Shown one piece after another: positions 41,460-50,064 of a stretch of 64,000 bases of DNA. The stretch is from Microbacterium aoyamense (GTDB lineage Bacteria > Actinomycetota > Actinomycetes > Actinomycetales > Microbacteriaceae), in assembly GCF_023155855.1 (NCBI RefSeq), contig NZ_JAKNUT010000009.1, forward strand, positions 62,001-126,000, written 5' to 3'. The notes beneath the pieces are model-generated. The model was not told the DNA's origin. It saw nothing but the letters and a program-made list of their open reading frames with translations, and did no database searches. The position numbers were made by a program, and so were the translations under genes. How positions within the stretch are numbered: position 1 is the first letter of the stretch; every line of letters begins with the position of its first letter.

Positions 41460-42883
41460 CGGAGCGACTCCTTGCCGAGCGACGTGCTCATCAGCCCCCA
41501 GTACAGCAGGGCTGCGACGGCCATGCCGACGGGCACGGACAGATCGATGTAGCCGGTCGCCTGGGCGATCGGTCCCGCCCACACGTCGGTCGAGAGGCAG
41601 AGCGCGGTGAGCAGCCCGCCGACCAGGAGCGCCGTGAGGCCGGGGATCGACCATCCGCCGGTGTACCAGAACGGCCCCGCGCGGCGCACGTCGAAGAGGG
41701 CGAGGCCGTCGTAGGCGAACCGACGGCGCAGCACGTCGACGACGTAGATCGCCATCGCGGGGGCCGAGACCACCACGAGGAACTGCATCATGAGGTTCAC
41801 GGCATCCAGGAACGACGACGACAGCACGAGGTAGATCGTGAGCGCCGTGCCGACGATGCCCACGATGATGGTGGCGGGGATGCGACGCAGACGCAGACCG
41901 ACGGCTTGCAGCGACATGCTCGACGTGTAGGCGGTCATCGCGTTGAGCGCGATGGTGTTGAGGACCACGCCGATGACGAGGATCGGACCGAGCCAGATCG
42001 GCAGCATGTCGAACAGCGCCGCGTCGATGCCGACGTCGAATCCGTCGGCGCCGATCGCCGTCGCGAGGAGCGCGCCGACCGACGTGAAGACGAACGTCGG
42101 GATCGCGCCGCCGAGGCCCGTCGCGGCGATGATGTGCGACGGCTTCGTCGAGCGGGGCAGGTAGCGGGCGATGTCGGGGCTGTTGATGTACGAGAGCGGC
42201 CCCGACGCGAGGATCGTGAAGCCGATCGAGATCGACGACCACAGCGCGACTCCCGAGAGCGGCGTCGGCGAGGCGTACTGCCAGTTGACCGCGGGCAGGA
42301 TGAAGGCCGTCACGAGCATGAAGATGACGGCGAGCGCGAGCGCGATGATCGGGTACACCCGCAGGATCAGCCCGTGCCCGAAGATCGCGACGTAGATCGT
42401 GATGAACGAGACGACGAGTGTGACCCCGACGGGCACCCAGATCGGATCGTCGATCCCGATCCGCCGCAGCAGGTCGGCCCCCATGAACGACGAAGCGAGC
42501 CACGTCAGCGACAGGAACACCGCGCCGATGAACCAGCCGACGAAGGCGACGAAGATGCGGTTGCCGAAGAGTCCGTACATCGCGCGGGTCACGACGGATC
42601 CCGACGTGCCCGCCGCCGGCCCGCTCACCGCGATGACGCCGGGGAGGACCCACAGCAGGCACGCGGCGGCGATCACCAGGAACGCCTGCCACAGCTCGAG
42701 ACCGAGCAGGATGAGCGTCGCCCCGATCGTGAAGTTCAGGATGCTGAAGTTCGGCGCGGCCCAGATGAAGAAGAGATCCCGTGCGCGGCCGTGGCGCTCG
42801 GAGTCGGGGACGAGCTCGATCCCCCTCGTCTCGGGCTGCGAAGCGGTATCCGCGTACTCAGCGGTGGTGTGCGAACGCGACAT
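41456..42883 (-). CDS. NCS1 family nucleobase/allantoin-type transporter
   Basis: A 475-aa transporter with about twelve membrane helices and the NCS1 entry motif R-D-L-F-F-I-W-A-A-P-N near residues 35-45. The family moves cytosine, uracil, hydantoins, allantoin or thiamine with Na+ or H+. ATG 42883 with AAAGGG six bases upstream is chosen over 42919. It is first in an operon with the amidohydrolase, so a ring-amide compound such as a hydantoin or purine derivative is a fair guess. It is divergent from a TetR gene. Confidence 0.9.
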   Translation of the reverse strand: MSRSHTTAEYADTASQPETRGIELVPDSERHGRARDLFFIWAAPNFSILNFTIGATLILLGLELWQAFLVIAAACLLWVLPGVIAVSGPAAGTSGSVVTRAMYGLFGNRIFVAFVGWFIGAVFLSLTWLASSFMGADLLRRIGIDDPIWVPVGVTLVVSFITIYVAIFGHGLILRVYPIIALALAVIFMLVTAFILPAVNWQYASPTPLSGVALWSSISIGFTILASGPLSYINSPDIARYLPRSTKPSHIIAATGLGGAIPTFVFTSVGALLATAIGADGFDVGIDAALFDMLPIWLGPILVIGVVLNTIALNAMTAYTSSMSLQAVGLRLRRIPATIIVGIVGTALTIYLVLSSSFLDAVNLMMQFLVVVSAPAMAIYVVDVLRRRFAYDGLALFDVRRAGPFWYTGGWSIPGLTALLVGGLLTALCLSTDVWAGPIAQATGYIDLSVPVGMAVAALLYWGLMSTSLGKESLR

Positions 42884-42923
42884 GCGCACCCTTTCGAGCG
42901 TTATTGGTCGAATGCCCAATGGA

Positions 42924-42945
42924 CTATTGGTCAGTTAGTCAATAG
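42924..42945. promoter_or_regulatory. Palindromic operator before the second tetR
   Basis: CTATTG-N10-CAATAG, a 22-bp inverted repeat whose right end overlaps the leaderless -10 box of the tetR gene. A second ATTGGTC lies 23 bases to the left within ATTGG-N8-CCAAT, nearer the transporter gene. This fits autorepression and control of the divergent transporter. Confidence 0.6.
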
Positions 42946-42948
42946 CAT
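42943..42948 (+). promoter_or_regulatory. Leaderless -10 box (TAGCAT)
   Basis: TAGCAT ends 7 bases before ATG 42956. It is partly covered by the 22-bp palindrome. Confidence 0.58.
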
Positions 42949-42955
42949 CGAGGGC

Positions 42956-43588
42956 ATGACGTCAAGCACTTCTTCGACGAGATCGCGGAAGCGACCCGAA
43001 GAGCGACGTCAGGAGATCGTGGATGCGGCGGCAGCGATCGCGCTCGAAGAGGGCATGGAGCGCATCACGCTGCGCGCCGTCGCGCAGCGTCTCGGCGTCA
43101 GGCCGGGCTTGATCACGCACTATTTTCCGGCGGCGGAAGACCTCGTCGTCGAGGCGTTCACGCGTGCCGCGCTGACCGAACGCGAGCGGTTCTTCCCGAT
43201 GGACGGAGGAACCCCGCTGCAGCGGCTCGCGCACTTCGTCGACCACATCCAGCGCGGCCTGTCGTCATCGCTCGCGCGCCTGTGGCTCAACGCGCAGCAT
43301 CTGTCCCGCTTCAGCCCTTCGGTCGCGGCCGCTGTGGAGGAGCAGGACGCCCTCGACCGCTCTCGCCTCACCGAACTCATCCGCGAAGGGATCGCGGTGG
43401 GCGAGTTCGCCGACATCGACGCCGAGGCCGCCGGCATCCGGATCTTCCTGGCGGTCGACGGCCGCGGGGCGTACGTCAACCGCACGGCGGACCTCTCGCA
43501 TCCCGCGTACCGCGACTTCGTCGCAGACGTCACGGAATGCATGCTGGGCCTCGCGCCCGGCACGCTGGAGCGCCAGATCCAGGCCTGA
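42956..43588 (+). CDS. TetR family transcriptional regulator
   Basis: A 210-aa TetR repressor with a Ser/Thr/Arg-rich tail, helix-turn-helix at about 18-62 (R-A-V-A-Q-R-L-G-V-R-P-G-L-I-T-H-Y-F) and a C-terminal domain of the BetI-like type. The frame is open far upstream, but ATG 42956 follows a -10 box by seven bases. It is divergent from the NCS1 transporter and amidohydrolase, and a palindrome covers its promoter, so it probably represses both units. The ligand is unknown. Confidence 0.9.
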   Translation: MTSSTSSTRSRKRPEERRQEIVDAAAAIALEEGMERITLRAVAQRLGVRPGLITHYFPAAEDLVVEAFTRAALTERERFFPMDGGTPLQRLAHFVDHIQRGLSSSLARLWLNAQHLSRFSPSVAAAVEEQDALDRSRLTELIREGIAVGEFADIDAEAAGIRIFLAVDGRGAYVNRTADLSHPAYRDFVADVTECMLGLAPGTLERQIQA

Positions 43589-43606
43589 GCCAGCCCCGGA
43601 CAGAGA

Positions 43607-43644
43607 GAACGGTCCCGGCCGTGGGGAGTGGACCGGGACCGTTC
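43607..43644 (+). terminator. Strong hairpin after tetR
   Basis: GAACGGTCCCGG (43607-43618) pairs perfectly with CCGGGACCGTTC (43633-43644) around a 14-base loop, 18 bases after the stop. There is no T tract, as is common in actinobacteria. Confidence 0.7.
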
Positions 43645-43745
43645 AGGAGTGGGGAGGAGCGGGCACCCGAATGCCGCACCTCGACCCTGAGCTCTCATTC
43701 CCTTGCCCCTTCAGGCTATGCGGGACCGCCCCCGGCTTCGGAGGG

Positions 43746-43774
43746 TTGACAGCCAGCGACCTCGTTGCTATCGC
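43746..43774 (+). promoter_or_regulatory. Sigma-70-type promoter (TTGACA-17-TATCGC)
   Basis: TTGACA at 43746-43751 and TATCGC at 43769-43774 are 17 bases apart, upstream of the 47-aa gene at 43841. The -35 is full consensus and the -10 weak. Confidence 0.45.
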
Positions 43775-43840
43775 CTGTCAAGGCAGCGACAAAGAGGACC
43801 TGCAACCCGCACGCTGGGAGAAGACGATGGGAGCAGACGG

Positions 43841-43984
43841 ATGACGAAGAACGATCCACCCGCCTTCGAAAGCGACGACGATGCAGGGTACGAAGGTCCG
43901 GATGTCGAACGCTCGGTCGAGGACGAGCCGTTCATCGACCCCCCGGAAACAGCGATCTCGACGACAGCGCGGACTCGTACGTGA
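43841..43984 (+). CDS. Small acidic protein, 47 aa
   Basis: ATG preceded by GGGAG eight bases upstream. The first 36 residues are strongly acidic (D-D-D-A-G-Y-E-G-P-D-V-E-R region), but the last ten turn Thr/Arg-rich. In the next frame the DNA would read S-D-L-D-D-S-A-D-S-Y, so the acidic character would continue after a one-base shift. The C-terminus may therefore be frameshifted. No family is recognised. Confidence 0.5.
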   Translation: MTKNDPPAFESDDDAGYEGPDVERSVEDEPFIDPPETAISTTARTRT

Positions 43985-44045
43985 GTCCGGCACGCGACGG
44001 GTCTCCTTCGCCGTAGGGAGACAGGCCTACTTCCCGGCCGACTCG

Positions 44046-44675
44046 TCAGCGCACGTCGTAGAGCTCGCCGACCGGAACGGCGAACGACAGCACGTTGCCC
44101 GTCTGCGCGAGCGGGCACGCCCATGCGGGGTCGTACGCGCAGGACGGGTTGTAGGCGAAGTTGAAGTCGAGCACGATCGTGCCGCGTTCGGAGTCCGAGC
44201 CGAGGTCTGCGCCCTTGATCGTGTCGATGAGATACCGACCACCGCCGTAGGTGCCGTCGGGCTGACCGGCGAGCGAGTCACGCACGGGAATGAAGAGTCC
44301 CCCGCCGTACGTCGTGAGCCTCCAGACGTCGAGGGTGCCGGCATCCGGAATCTCGACGACGCCGACCCGCTCGAACGGCACGACGCCGTCGGTGCCCGTC
44401 GCGAACTCGAATCCGCCGGCCTCGGCGGGCAGGATGGGCAGTTCGAATCTCCACGCGGCATCATACGGGGCGATGGGAAGACCTTCGAAGAGCAGGCGGT
44501 CGCTAGAGAGCAGCGGAGTCGCAGGATGCCGGGCCATCAGGTCATCGCGTTCGATCCGCCACAGCTCGTGCGCCTCTTCGGGGTCGTCCGCTTGCCGGAC
44601 GGCCGCGTAAAGAGCGAAGACGCGGCGGCGCCAGTCGACGACCTCCGAAGCAGTGCGCGCAGTCGTGACGGTCAT
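44046..44675 (-). CDS. DUF1684 protein
   Basis: A 209-aa protein with the DUF1684 hallmark G-G-R-Y-L-I-D-T-I-K-G-A-D-L-G near 147-161 and L-D-F-N-F-A-Y-N-P-S-C-A-Y near 171-183, including conserved Cys and Tyr. The family is widespread and functionally uncharacterised. No signal peptide is seen. ATG 44675 lies six bases after TAGCCT, so the mRNA is probably leaderless. Confidence 0.88.
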   Translation of the reverse strand: MTVTTARTASEVVDWRRRVFALYAAVRQADDPEEAHELWRIERDDLMARHPATPLLSSDRLLFEGLPIAPYDAAWRFELPILPAEAGGFEFATGTDGVVPFERVGVVEIPDAGTLDVWRLTTYGGGLFIPVRDSLAGQPDGTYGGGRYLIDTIKGADLGSDSERGTIVLDFNFAYNPSCAYDPAWACPLAQTGNVLSFAVPVGELYDVR

Positions 44676-44681
44676 CCACTC

Positions 44682-44687
44682 AGGCTA
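44682..44687 (-). promoter_or_regulatory. Leaderless -10 box (TAGCCT)
   Basis: TAGCCT ends 6 bases before ATG 44675 of the DUF1684 gene. Confidence 0.6.
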
Positions 44688-44701
44688 CGCATCAAGCACG
44701 A

Positions 44702-46072
44702 TCAGTAGTGGACGAGGAGGGTCGAGGTGACCCGGTCGCCGCCGGCGAGCTTCGCCTGGTACATCGCGTTGTCGGCGGCGCGGATGAGGCGATCCATCGC
44801 CGGGGTGCGATCGTTGCCGACGGTGACGACACCCACGCTCGCGGTGATGACGAGTTCCTCCGGGAGTTCGGGATACGGGCCGGTGATCGCCAGACGGATG
44901 CGGTCCGCCACGACGAGCGCGTCATCGGGGGTGTCGACCGGCACGACCGCGATGAACTCGTCACCGCCGAAGCGACCCAGCACATCGCTCTCGCGGATGA
45001 CGCCGCGAATGCGCAGACCGACCTCGCGGAGGAGCGCGTCGCCGGCGCCGTGACCGAGCACGTCGTTGACGGCCTTGAAGCCGTCGAGGTCGATGAAGAT
45101 GACGCTCAGCGCGGTGTAGCCGCCGACGAGCATGCTCGCGACATCCTCTTCGACGAGGCGACGATTCGGCAGACCCGTGACCTCGTCGTGCATCGCGGCG
45201 CGTCGCACGGTGCCCTCGAGCCGCACGCGGGTGATCGCCTGGGCCGCCTGATTGGTGAGGGCTTCGGCCAGGGGCACGGCCTCTTCATCGAACTCGCGCG
45301 GATGGTCGAAGTAGCAGATCATCGAGCCGATCGGCTCCCCGTGCGAGCGCAGCGGCGACGCGATCGCCGCCTGGATGCCGCCGGCGCGATAGACGTCGGC
45401 GATCCCGATCCCGGGGAGGTATGCCTCGGCCTCGTCGGGCGTCGTGACGACGAGCACCTCATCGCTGAGCATCGTGAGCGCGCCGGTCGGCCGGAGACCC
45501 TCCGGCCAGTGCGCTGCCAGCGGATTCACGCCCGCGACGTGCACGAGCCCCTCTGGCCCCGCGATGTGGACGCTCACATGGCTCGCCGCGAACGAGCGCT
45601 GCGCGGCATCCACCAGCAACTCGGCCGCATCGATCTCCGTGCGCACATTGCCGAAGCCGACGGCGGAGTTCAAGAGGATCTGCAGGCGCTTCCGTCCTCG
45701 CTCGGACTTGGCCTCGGCGCCGCGAAATCCCTCGGCGAAGGCGGAACGCGCCGATACATCGAAGACGACGACCTGCTGGGTGGTGCCCCCCGGTTCACCG
45801 AGCAGGCCGACGACGACGGGCCGCACGCCGCCCGCCGGCGCATGCAGTGTGGCGTCGGTCGGCCGATCCCCCTCCGATGCTCCGAGCGGCATCCGCAGCG
45901 TGAGCACGCGCTCGAGAGGGCGTCCCACGACGTCGGACGGTTCGCAGTTGAGCCACTGCAGCAGCGTGTCGTTGACCTCGACGATCGTCGACCCGCGATC
46001 GATCGTGATCGAGGCACACCCCGTAAGCTGCAGCATCCCGATTCCGTCCTCGCGGCCGCACTCCCGATGCAC
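44702..46072 (-). CDS. Diguanylate cyclase with PAS and GAF sensor domains
   Basis: A protein of about 456 aa: PAS-like domain (about 10-110), short coiled linker, GAF-like domain (about 125-285) and a GGDEF domain with intact F-G-G-D-E-F, so cyclic-di-GMP synthesis is expected. The inhibitory site R-E-S-D lies five residues before it. No membrane helix or signal peptide is present. The sensor ligand is unknown. GTG 46072 is used; ATG 46036 is an alternative. A 25-base element at 46129 upstream resembles one before the phytochrome/Dps genes. Confidence 0.9.
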   Translation of the reverse strand: MHRECGREDGIGMLQLTGCASITIDRGSTIVEVNDTLLQWLNCEPSDVVGRPLERVLTLRMPLGASEGDRPTDATLHAPAGGVRPVVVGLLGEPGGTTQQVVVFDVSARSAFAEGFRGAEAKSERGRKRLQILLNSAVGFGNVRTEIDAAELLVDAAQRSFAASHVSVHIAGPEGLVHVAGVNPLAAHWPEGLRPTGALTMLSDEVLVVTTPDEAEAYLPGIGIADVYRAGGIQAAIASPLRSHGEPIGSMICYFDHPREFDEEAVPLAEALTNQAAQAITRVRLEGTVRRAAMHDEVTGLPNRRLVEEDVASMLVGGYTALSVIFIDLDGFKAVNDVLGHGAGDALLREVGLRIRGVIRESDVLGRFGGDEFIAVVPVDTPDDALVVADRIRLAITGPYPELPEELVITASVGVVTVGNDRTPAMDRLIRAADNAMYQAKLAGGDRVTSTLLVHY

Positions 46073-46128
46073 GCCTCATCGCAAATGTTCCGTGGTCGAA
46101 GGGCGAATGTCAAACCTGACGAGGCAGG

Positions 46129-46153
46129 AAACTGATTAGTCGCCCTAACCACC
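46129..46153. repeat. Upstream element, copy 1 (TTAG-N5-CTAA type)
   Basis: On the minus strand it reads GGTGGTTAGG, GCGA, CTAATCAGTTT. It matches 50735-50759 at about 19 of 25 positions and lies upstream of the PAS/GAF-GGDEF gene. Confidence 0.45.
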
Positions 46154-46202
46154 GATCCTCTGAGAAGTCGGTCAGGTACTGATCGCGCACGAGCCCGGTA
46201 GT

Positions 46203-47993
46203 TCAGGGCGAGAGTTCGTCGATCGTCATCGCCGCCGTCAGGAGCGCCAAGTGGCTGAGCGCCTGCGGCAGATTGCCGCGGAACGCGCCGGAGTCGGGGT
46301 CGATCATCTCGGCGAGCAGTCCGACGTCGTTCACGTGCGCGCGGAGCTCGTCCATGAGTTCGATGGCCTCGGCGTGCCGGCCGACGCACGCGAGGGCGGA
46401 TGCCGCCCAGAATCCGCACGCGACGAAGGTCGCCTCTTCCTGCTGGACTCCCGAGTAGCGGTAGAGGTGCGGCCCGGCGCCGAGCTCTTCCCGCAGCGCG
46501 TCGACCGTCGATGACATGCGCTCGCCGCGGTCGAAGCCGCTCATGGCGTGGAGGAGCACCGAGGCGTCGAGATCGTCGGTCTCCGGATGCATCACATAGG
46601 CGCCCCGGACGTCCGACCAGCAGTTCTCGTGGACCCATTCCTCGATGCGCGCGCGCTCGGACCGCCAGCGGTCGGCGCTGCCTGCGACCTGACCGAGCTC
46701 GGCGAGATGCACCGCGTCGCCGAGGGCCTGCCAGCATCCCATCTTCGAGGACGTGTAGTGCTGCAGGTCGGGCAGCTCCCACATGCCCGCATCGCGATTG
46801 CGCCACAGGTCGCACGTGCGGTCGGCGATCGCGGCCAGCATACGACCCGTCGCGACGTCGAGGATGTTGCCGGCGTCGACGTACGTACGGCAGATCGCCA
46901 GCAGGTCGCCGAATACTCCGAGCTGCAGCTGCCCCTGCGCCGGGTTGCCCGTGACCACGGGGCCGAGGCCGCGCCACCCCGCGACATCGTACTCCTGCAC
47001 TCCCACCGGCACGTCGCCGTCGAGTCCATAGAAGATGTGCAGCTCGGGACCGTTCTCGCGGATCGTGCGCAGCAGCCACGAGATCGCCGCATGCGTCTCT
47101 TCGCGCAGCCCGAAGCGCACGAGCGCGTGCGCCGTGTAGGCGAGATCGCGCACCCACGCGAACCGGTAGTCCCAATTCTTGCCACCACGGGGACTCTCGG
47201 GGAGGGAGGAGGTCGCAGCGGCGGCGATCGCGCCGGTCGGGCTGAAGATGAGGAGCTTCAGGGCCAGCGCGCTGCGCTGCACGTCGTCACTCCACCTGCC
47301 CTCGTACGAGAACTCCCTCGACCACGCCCGCCAGTTGCGGATCGTCCGGTCGATGCCCTCGTCGACGATCGCGGGGTCAGGAAGGTGCACGGGCTCGTCA
47401 TGCGTCGCGACGACGACGAGCATGTGGCGAGAGCCCGCCTCGGTCGCGAAGGCGCCGCGGACTTCGGGATGCGGCTTTTCGGGGGACGTGCGCGGGTGGT
47501 GACGGCTGCCGACGACCGCGATCGTCGCGTCACCCACGCGGATGACAGGACCCGACCGCGTGCGCTCGATCCACGGCGAGGCCGTGCCGAGCGCCGTGCC
47601 CGGCCGGACCCGCCAGCGGAATCGCACCGAACCCGAGACCCCCTCGATGCGACGCGCCAGCTCAGCCCACGGCAAACGTCCGGCAACGCCGGTGACGAGG
47701 GCATCGGTGACGATCGCGCGGCCGGTCTCGGTCGTGAACGTCGTCGTCAGAACGTTCGTGCCGGCGAGGTAGCGCCGCGATACCGAGTACTCGCCCACGG
47801 GTTCGAGCTCGATGCATCCGCCCGTCTCGTCGTCGAGCAGCCGAGCGAAGATCGGCAGGGAGTTCAGGTTCGGGATCGGCAGCCAGTCGACCTGGCCGCG
47901 CAGACCGATGAGCGCCACCGTCCGGCCGTCGCCGATCGCCGCGTACGACCGGAGTTCCTCACCCGGTGGGGACGAGGAGGGGCGCGCGGGCAC
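46203..47993 (-). CDS. Glycoside hydrolase family 15 protein (glucoamylase/trehalase-like)
   Basis: A 596-aa cytoplasmic enzyme: N-terminal beta-sandwich (about 15-220) with I-G-D-G-R-T-V-A-L-I-G and a catalytic (alpha/alpha)6 barrel with N-W-D-Y-R-F-A-W-V-R-D, G-N-P-A-Q-G-Q-L-Q and the C-terminal G-L-L-A-E-M-I-D-P-D-S-G-A-F-R-G-N. GH15 members hydrolyse alpha-glucans or trehalose. The trehalase reading suits the stress genes of the operon but is inference. GTG 47993 lies five bases after the stop of the acidic 80-aa gene. Confidence 0.88.
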   Translation of the reverse strand: MPARPSSSPPGEELRSYAAIGDGRTVALIGLRGQVDWLPIPNLNSLPIFARLLDDETGGCIELEPVGEYSVSRRYLAGTNVLTTTFTTETGRAIVTDALVTGVAGRLPWAELARRIEGVSGSVRFRWRVRPGTALGTASPWIERTRSGPVIRVGDATIAVVGSRHHPRTSPEKPHPEVRGAFATEAGSRHMLVVVATHDEPVHLPDPAIVDEGIDRTIRNWRAWSREFSYEGRWSDDVQRSALALKLLIFSPTGAIAAAATSSLPESPRGGKNWDYRFAWVRDLAYTAHALVRFGLREETHAAISWLLRTIRENGPELHIFYGLDGDVPVGVQEYDVAGWRGLGPVVTGNPAQGQLQLGVFGDLLAICRTYVDAGNILDVATGRMLAAIADRTCDLWRNRDAGMWELPDLQHYTSSKMGCWQALGDAVHLAELGQVAGSADRWRSERARIEEWVHENCWSDVRGAYVMHPETDDLDASVLLHAMSGFDRGERMSSTVDALREELGAGPHLYRYSGVQQEEATFVACGFWAASALACVGRHAEAIELMDELRAHVNDVGLLAEMIDPDSGAFRGNLPQALSHLALLTAAMTIDELSP

Positions 47994-47998
47994 GCCGG

Positions 47999-48241
47999 TC
48001 AGACGTCCTTGTCGGGCGTGGGGTCGCCGGGGTCTTCGGGATCAGGGGATGCCGGTGACCCCTCGATGCTCTCCAGCGAGCCGGGCAGGGTCAGATCCTC
48101 GTCCGGGATGACATCCTCCGCTCGGGGCGGTTCGTCCTCGCCGTGCACGCCGCCGTCGTTGCGCTCAGGCGCGCCTCCCGAGGCCGTGTCGGCCTCGACG
48201 TTCTCGTCCGGCACACCTTGGGTGTTCGGCTGATCGCTCAT
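47999..48241 (-). CDS. Acidic, probably disordered 80-aa protein
   Basis: The ATG has GGAG eight bases upstream (AGAAGGAG). The product is dominated by Asp, Glu, Pro, Gly and Ser, lacks hydrophobic segments and ends in a D-P-E-D-P-G-D-P-T-P-D-K-D-V-like tail. No family is recognised. It sits between the F420-type oxidoreductase and GH15 genes in one operon with Dps. A hydration or stress-related role is only a guess. Confidence 0.65.
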   Translation of the reverse strand: MSDQPNTQGVPDENVEADTASGGAPERNDGGVHGEDEPPRAEDVIPDEDLTLPGSLESIEGSPASPDPEDPGDPTPDKDV

Positions 48242-48269
48242 ATCTCGTCTCCTTCTCTCGCGGTGCGCG

Positions 48270-49238
48270 TCACAGGGCGCGCAGCTCGGCCAGCAGATCC
48301 TTCGCGGCGCCCTCGAGGAAGGGCGTCTGCGCGTCATCGCCGACCTGCACGACGGCCACGTCGGTGAAACCCGCGTCGACGTACTCCTTCACCGCCGCGA
48401 CGATCTTGTCGAGGTCGGGGCCGCACGGGATCGCCTCGGCGACGTCCTCAGGCCGGACGAACTGGCTCGCGCCCTCGAAGCCGGCGGGGGTGGGCAGGTC
48501 GGCGTTGACCGCCCAGCCCCCGCCGAACCAGCGGAACTGGTCGTGAGCCCTCGCGATCGCTGTCTTCTCGTCGGGGTCCCAGCTGATCGGGATCTGGCCG
48601 ATCTTGCGCGATGCGCCGTCGTGCGCGGCATCCCACTGATCGATGACGTCCTTGTCCGGCTGCACCGCCACGAGGTGGTCCCCGAGCGGCGCGAAGCGCT
48701 CGACCGATTCGTCGCCCGAGACGGCGAGCGCGAGGGGCACCGGCGTGTCCGGGGCATCCCAGATCCGCGCCGAATCCACGCGGAAGTAGTCGCCCTCCCA
48801 TGTCGTGAGTTCGCCGGTATGCAGCTCCCGGATGATGGCGATCGCCTCTTCGAGCATGTCCTGGCGCGCGCTCACGGCGGGCCAGCCTTCGCCGATCACA
48901 TGCTCGTTGAGGTTCTCACCCGATCCGAGGCCGAGGATGAAGCGACCTTCGGCGAGATCCTGGAGCGTCGCCGCCTTCTGGGCGACGATCGCCGGGTGAT
49001 AGCGCATCGTCGGGCACGTGACGTAGGTCATGAGCTCGACGCGGGAAGTGGCGTGAGCGACCGCGCCCAGCATCGACCACGCGTACGGCGAGTGCCCCTG
49101 GCTCGTGAGCCACGGCGAGAAGTGGTCGCTCGACACTTCGAAGTCGAATCCGACCTCCTCCGCCGCGATGGCATAGCGCACGAGGTCGCGCGCGCCGCTC
49201 TGCTCCGTCATGAGGGTGTAGCCGAACTTCGTGGTCAT
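48270..49238 (-). CDS. LLM-class F420-dependent oxidoreductase
   Basis: A 322-aa luciferase-like TIM barrel of the F420 (not FMN) branch: F-G-Y-T-L-M-T-E-Q at the start, S-D-H-F-S-P-W near 38-44, L-G-L-G-S-G-E-N-L-N-E-H-V near 101-113, and V-G-D-D-A-Q-T-P-F near the end. The frame is open further upstream, but ATG 49238 with GAGGAG matches the family. The substrate is unknown. Neighbouring Dps and SDR genes suggest oxidative or desiccation stress. Confidence 0.88.
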   Translation of the reverse strand: MTTKFGYTLMTEQSGARDLVRYAIAAEEVGFDFEVSSDHFSPWLTSQGHSPYAWSMLGAVAHATSRVELMTYVTCPTMRYHPAIVAQKAATLQDLAEGRFILGLGSGENLNEHVIGEGWPAVSARQDMLEEAIAIIRELHTGELTTWEGDYFRVDSARIWDAPDTPVPLALAVSGDESVERFAPLGDHLVAVQPDKDVIDQWDAAHDGASRKIGQIPISWDPDEKTAIARAHDQFRWFGGGWAVNADLPTPAGFEGASQFVRPEDVAEAIPCGPDLDKIVAAVKEYVDAGFTDVAVVQVGDDAQTPFLEGAAKDLLAELRAL

Positions 49239-49254
49239 GATGCTCCTCGCATTC

Positions 49255-50055
49255 TCAGATGGTGGCGACCGAGCCCGAGTCGACCCGGTAGTTGGAACCG
49301 TTGACGAACGAGGCGCGGTCCGAGCAGAGGAACGCGATGACGGCGGCCACTTCTTCGGGCTCACCCCGCCGGCCCAGTTCCATATACGGCCGCTCCTCGG
49401 CGAGGAAGGACTGGATGGCCTTGGCCGGCGTCGTGCCGAGCTCATCCGCGCGCTTGCGCATCATGGCGTCGGTCATGGGGGTGTGGATGAATGCCGGCGA
49501 GACGGCGTTGACGAGCAGTCCCTCCGACGCATAGGACCGCGAAAGCCCCTTCGCGAGCGCGAGGATCCCCGCCTTCGCCGCGCAGTACGGCAACTCGTCG
49601 TCGTAGGGCTGCACGGCATCCTCCGACGCGAGGAACACGAGCCGGCCCCACCCGCCCTTGCGCAGCGACGGCAGGAACTGACGGACCACGCGGACCGGAC
49701 CGATCAGGTCGGTCTCGATCGTCTTGACCCAGCCTTCGTCGGTGATCTCGTGGAAGAGACCCTGGGCCCCCGTGACCCCGGCGGACTGCACGAGGATGTC
49801 GATGTCGCCGACGGCATCCATCACCTTCTCGTGAAGCTCTGCGAGCGAGTCGACGCTCGTGATGTCGGCGTCGAACGCATGCAACGTGCCCGACGACGCC
49901 TTGAGCTTCTTCGCTGCGTCGGCGAGGGCATCGGCGTCCTTGTCGGTCAGGACGACCGTCGCGCCTTCATCGAGCAGCAGACGGGCGGTGTGCCATCCGA
50001 TCCCCGAATCGCCTCCCGTGATGAGCGCGACGCGGCCGCTGATTCCGAGGTCCAT
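49255..50055 (-). CDS. Short-chain dehydrogenase/reductase
   Basis: A 266-aa classical SDR with T-G-G-D-S-G-I-G (residues 13-20), the N-A-G variant Q-S-A-G-V-T, the catalytic Ser and Y-C-A-A-K (Tyr and Lys near 155-159), and V-S-P-A-F-I-H-T-P. It starts nine bases after the Dps stop and ends 16 bases before the F420-type gene, so it belongs to the stress operon. The substrate is unknown. A relation to glucose/ribitol dehydrogenase-type SDRs is likely. Confidence 0.9.
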   Translation of the reverse strand: MDLGISGRVALITGGDSGIGWHTARLLLDEGATVVLTDKDADALADAAKKLKASSGTLHAFDADITSVDSLAELHEKVMDAVGDIDILVQSAGVTGAQGLFHEITDEGWVKTIETDLIGPVRVVRQFLPSLRKGGWGRLVFLASEDAVQPYDDELPYCAAKAGILALAKGLSRSYASEGLLVNAVSPAFIHTPMTDAMMRKRADELGTTPAKAIQSFLAEERPYMELGRRGEPEEVAAVIAFLCSDRASFVNGSNYRVDSGSVATI

Positions 50056-50064
50056 GCCCGGTCG

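Noticed and set aside
41460..42692. N-terminal extension of the amidohydrolase frame
   Set aside because: It overlaps the transporter gene in another frame and lacks family similarity. ATG 41459 with a 4-base overlap is the natural start.
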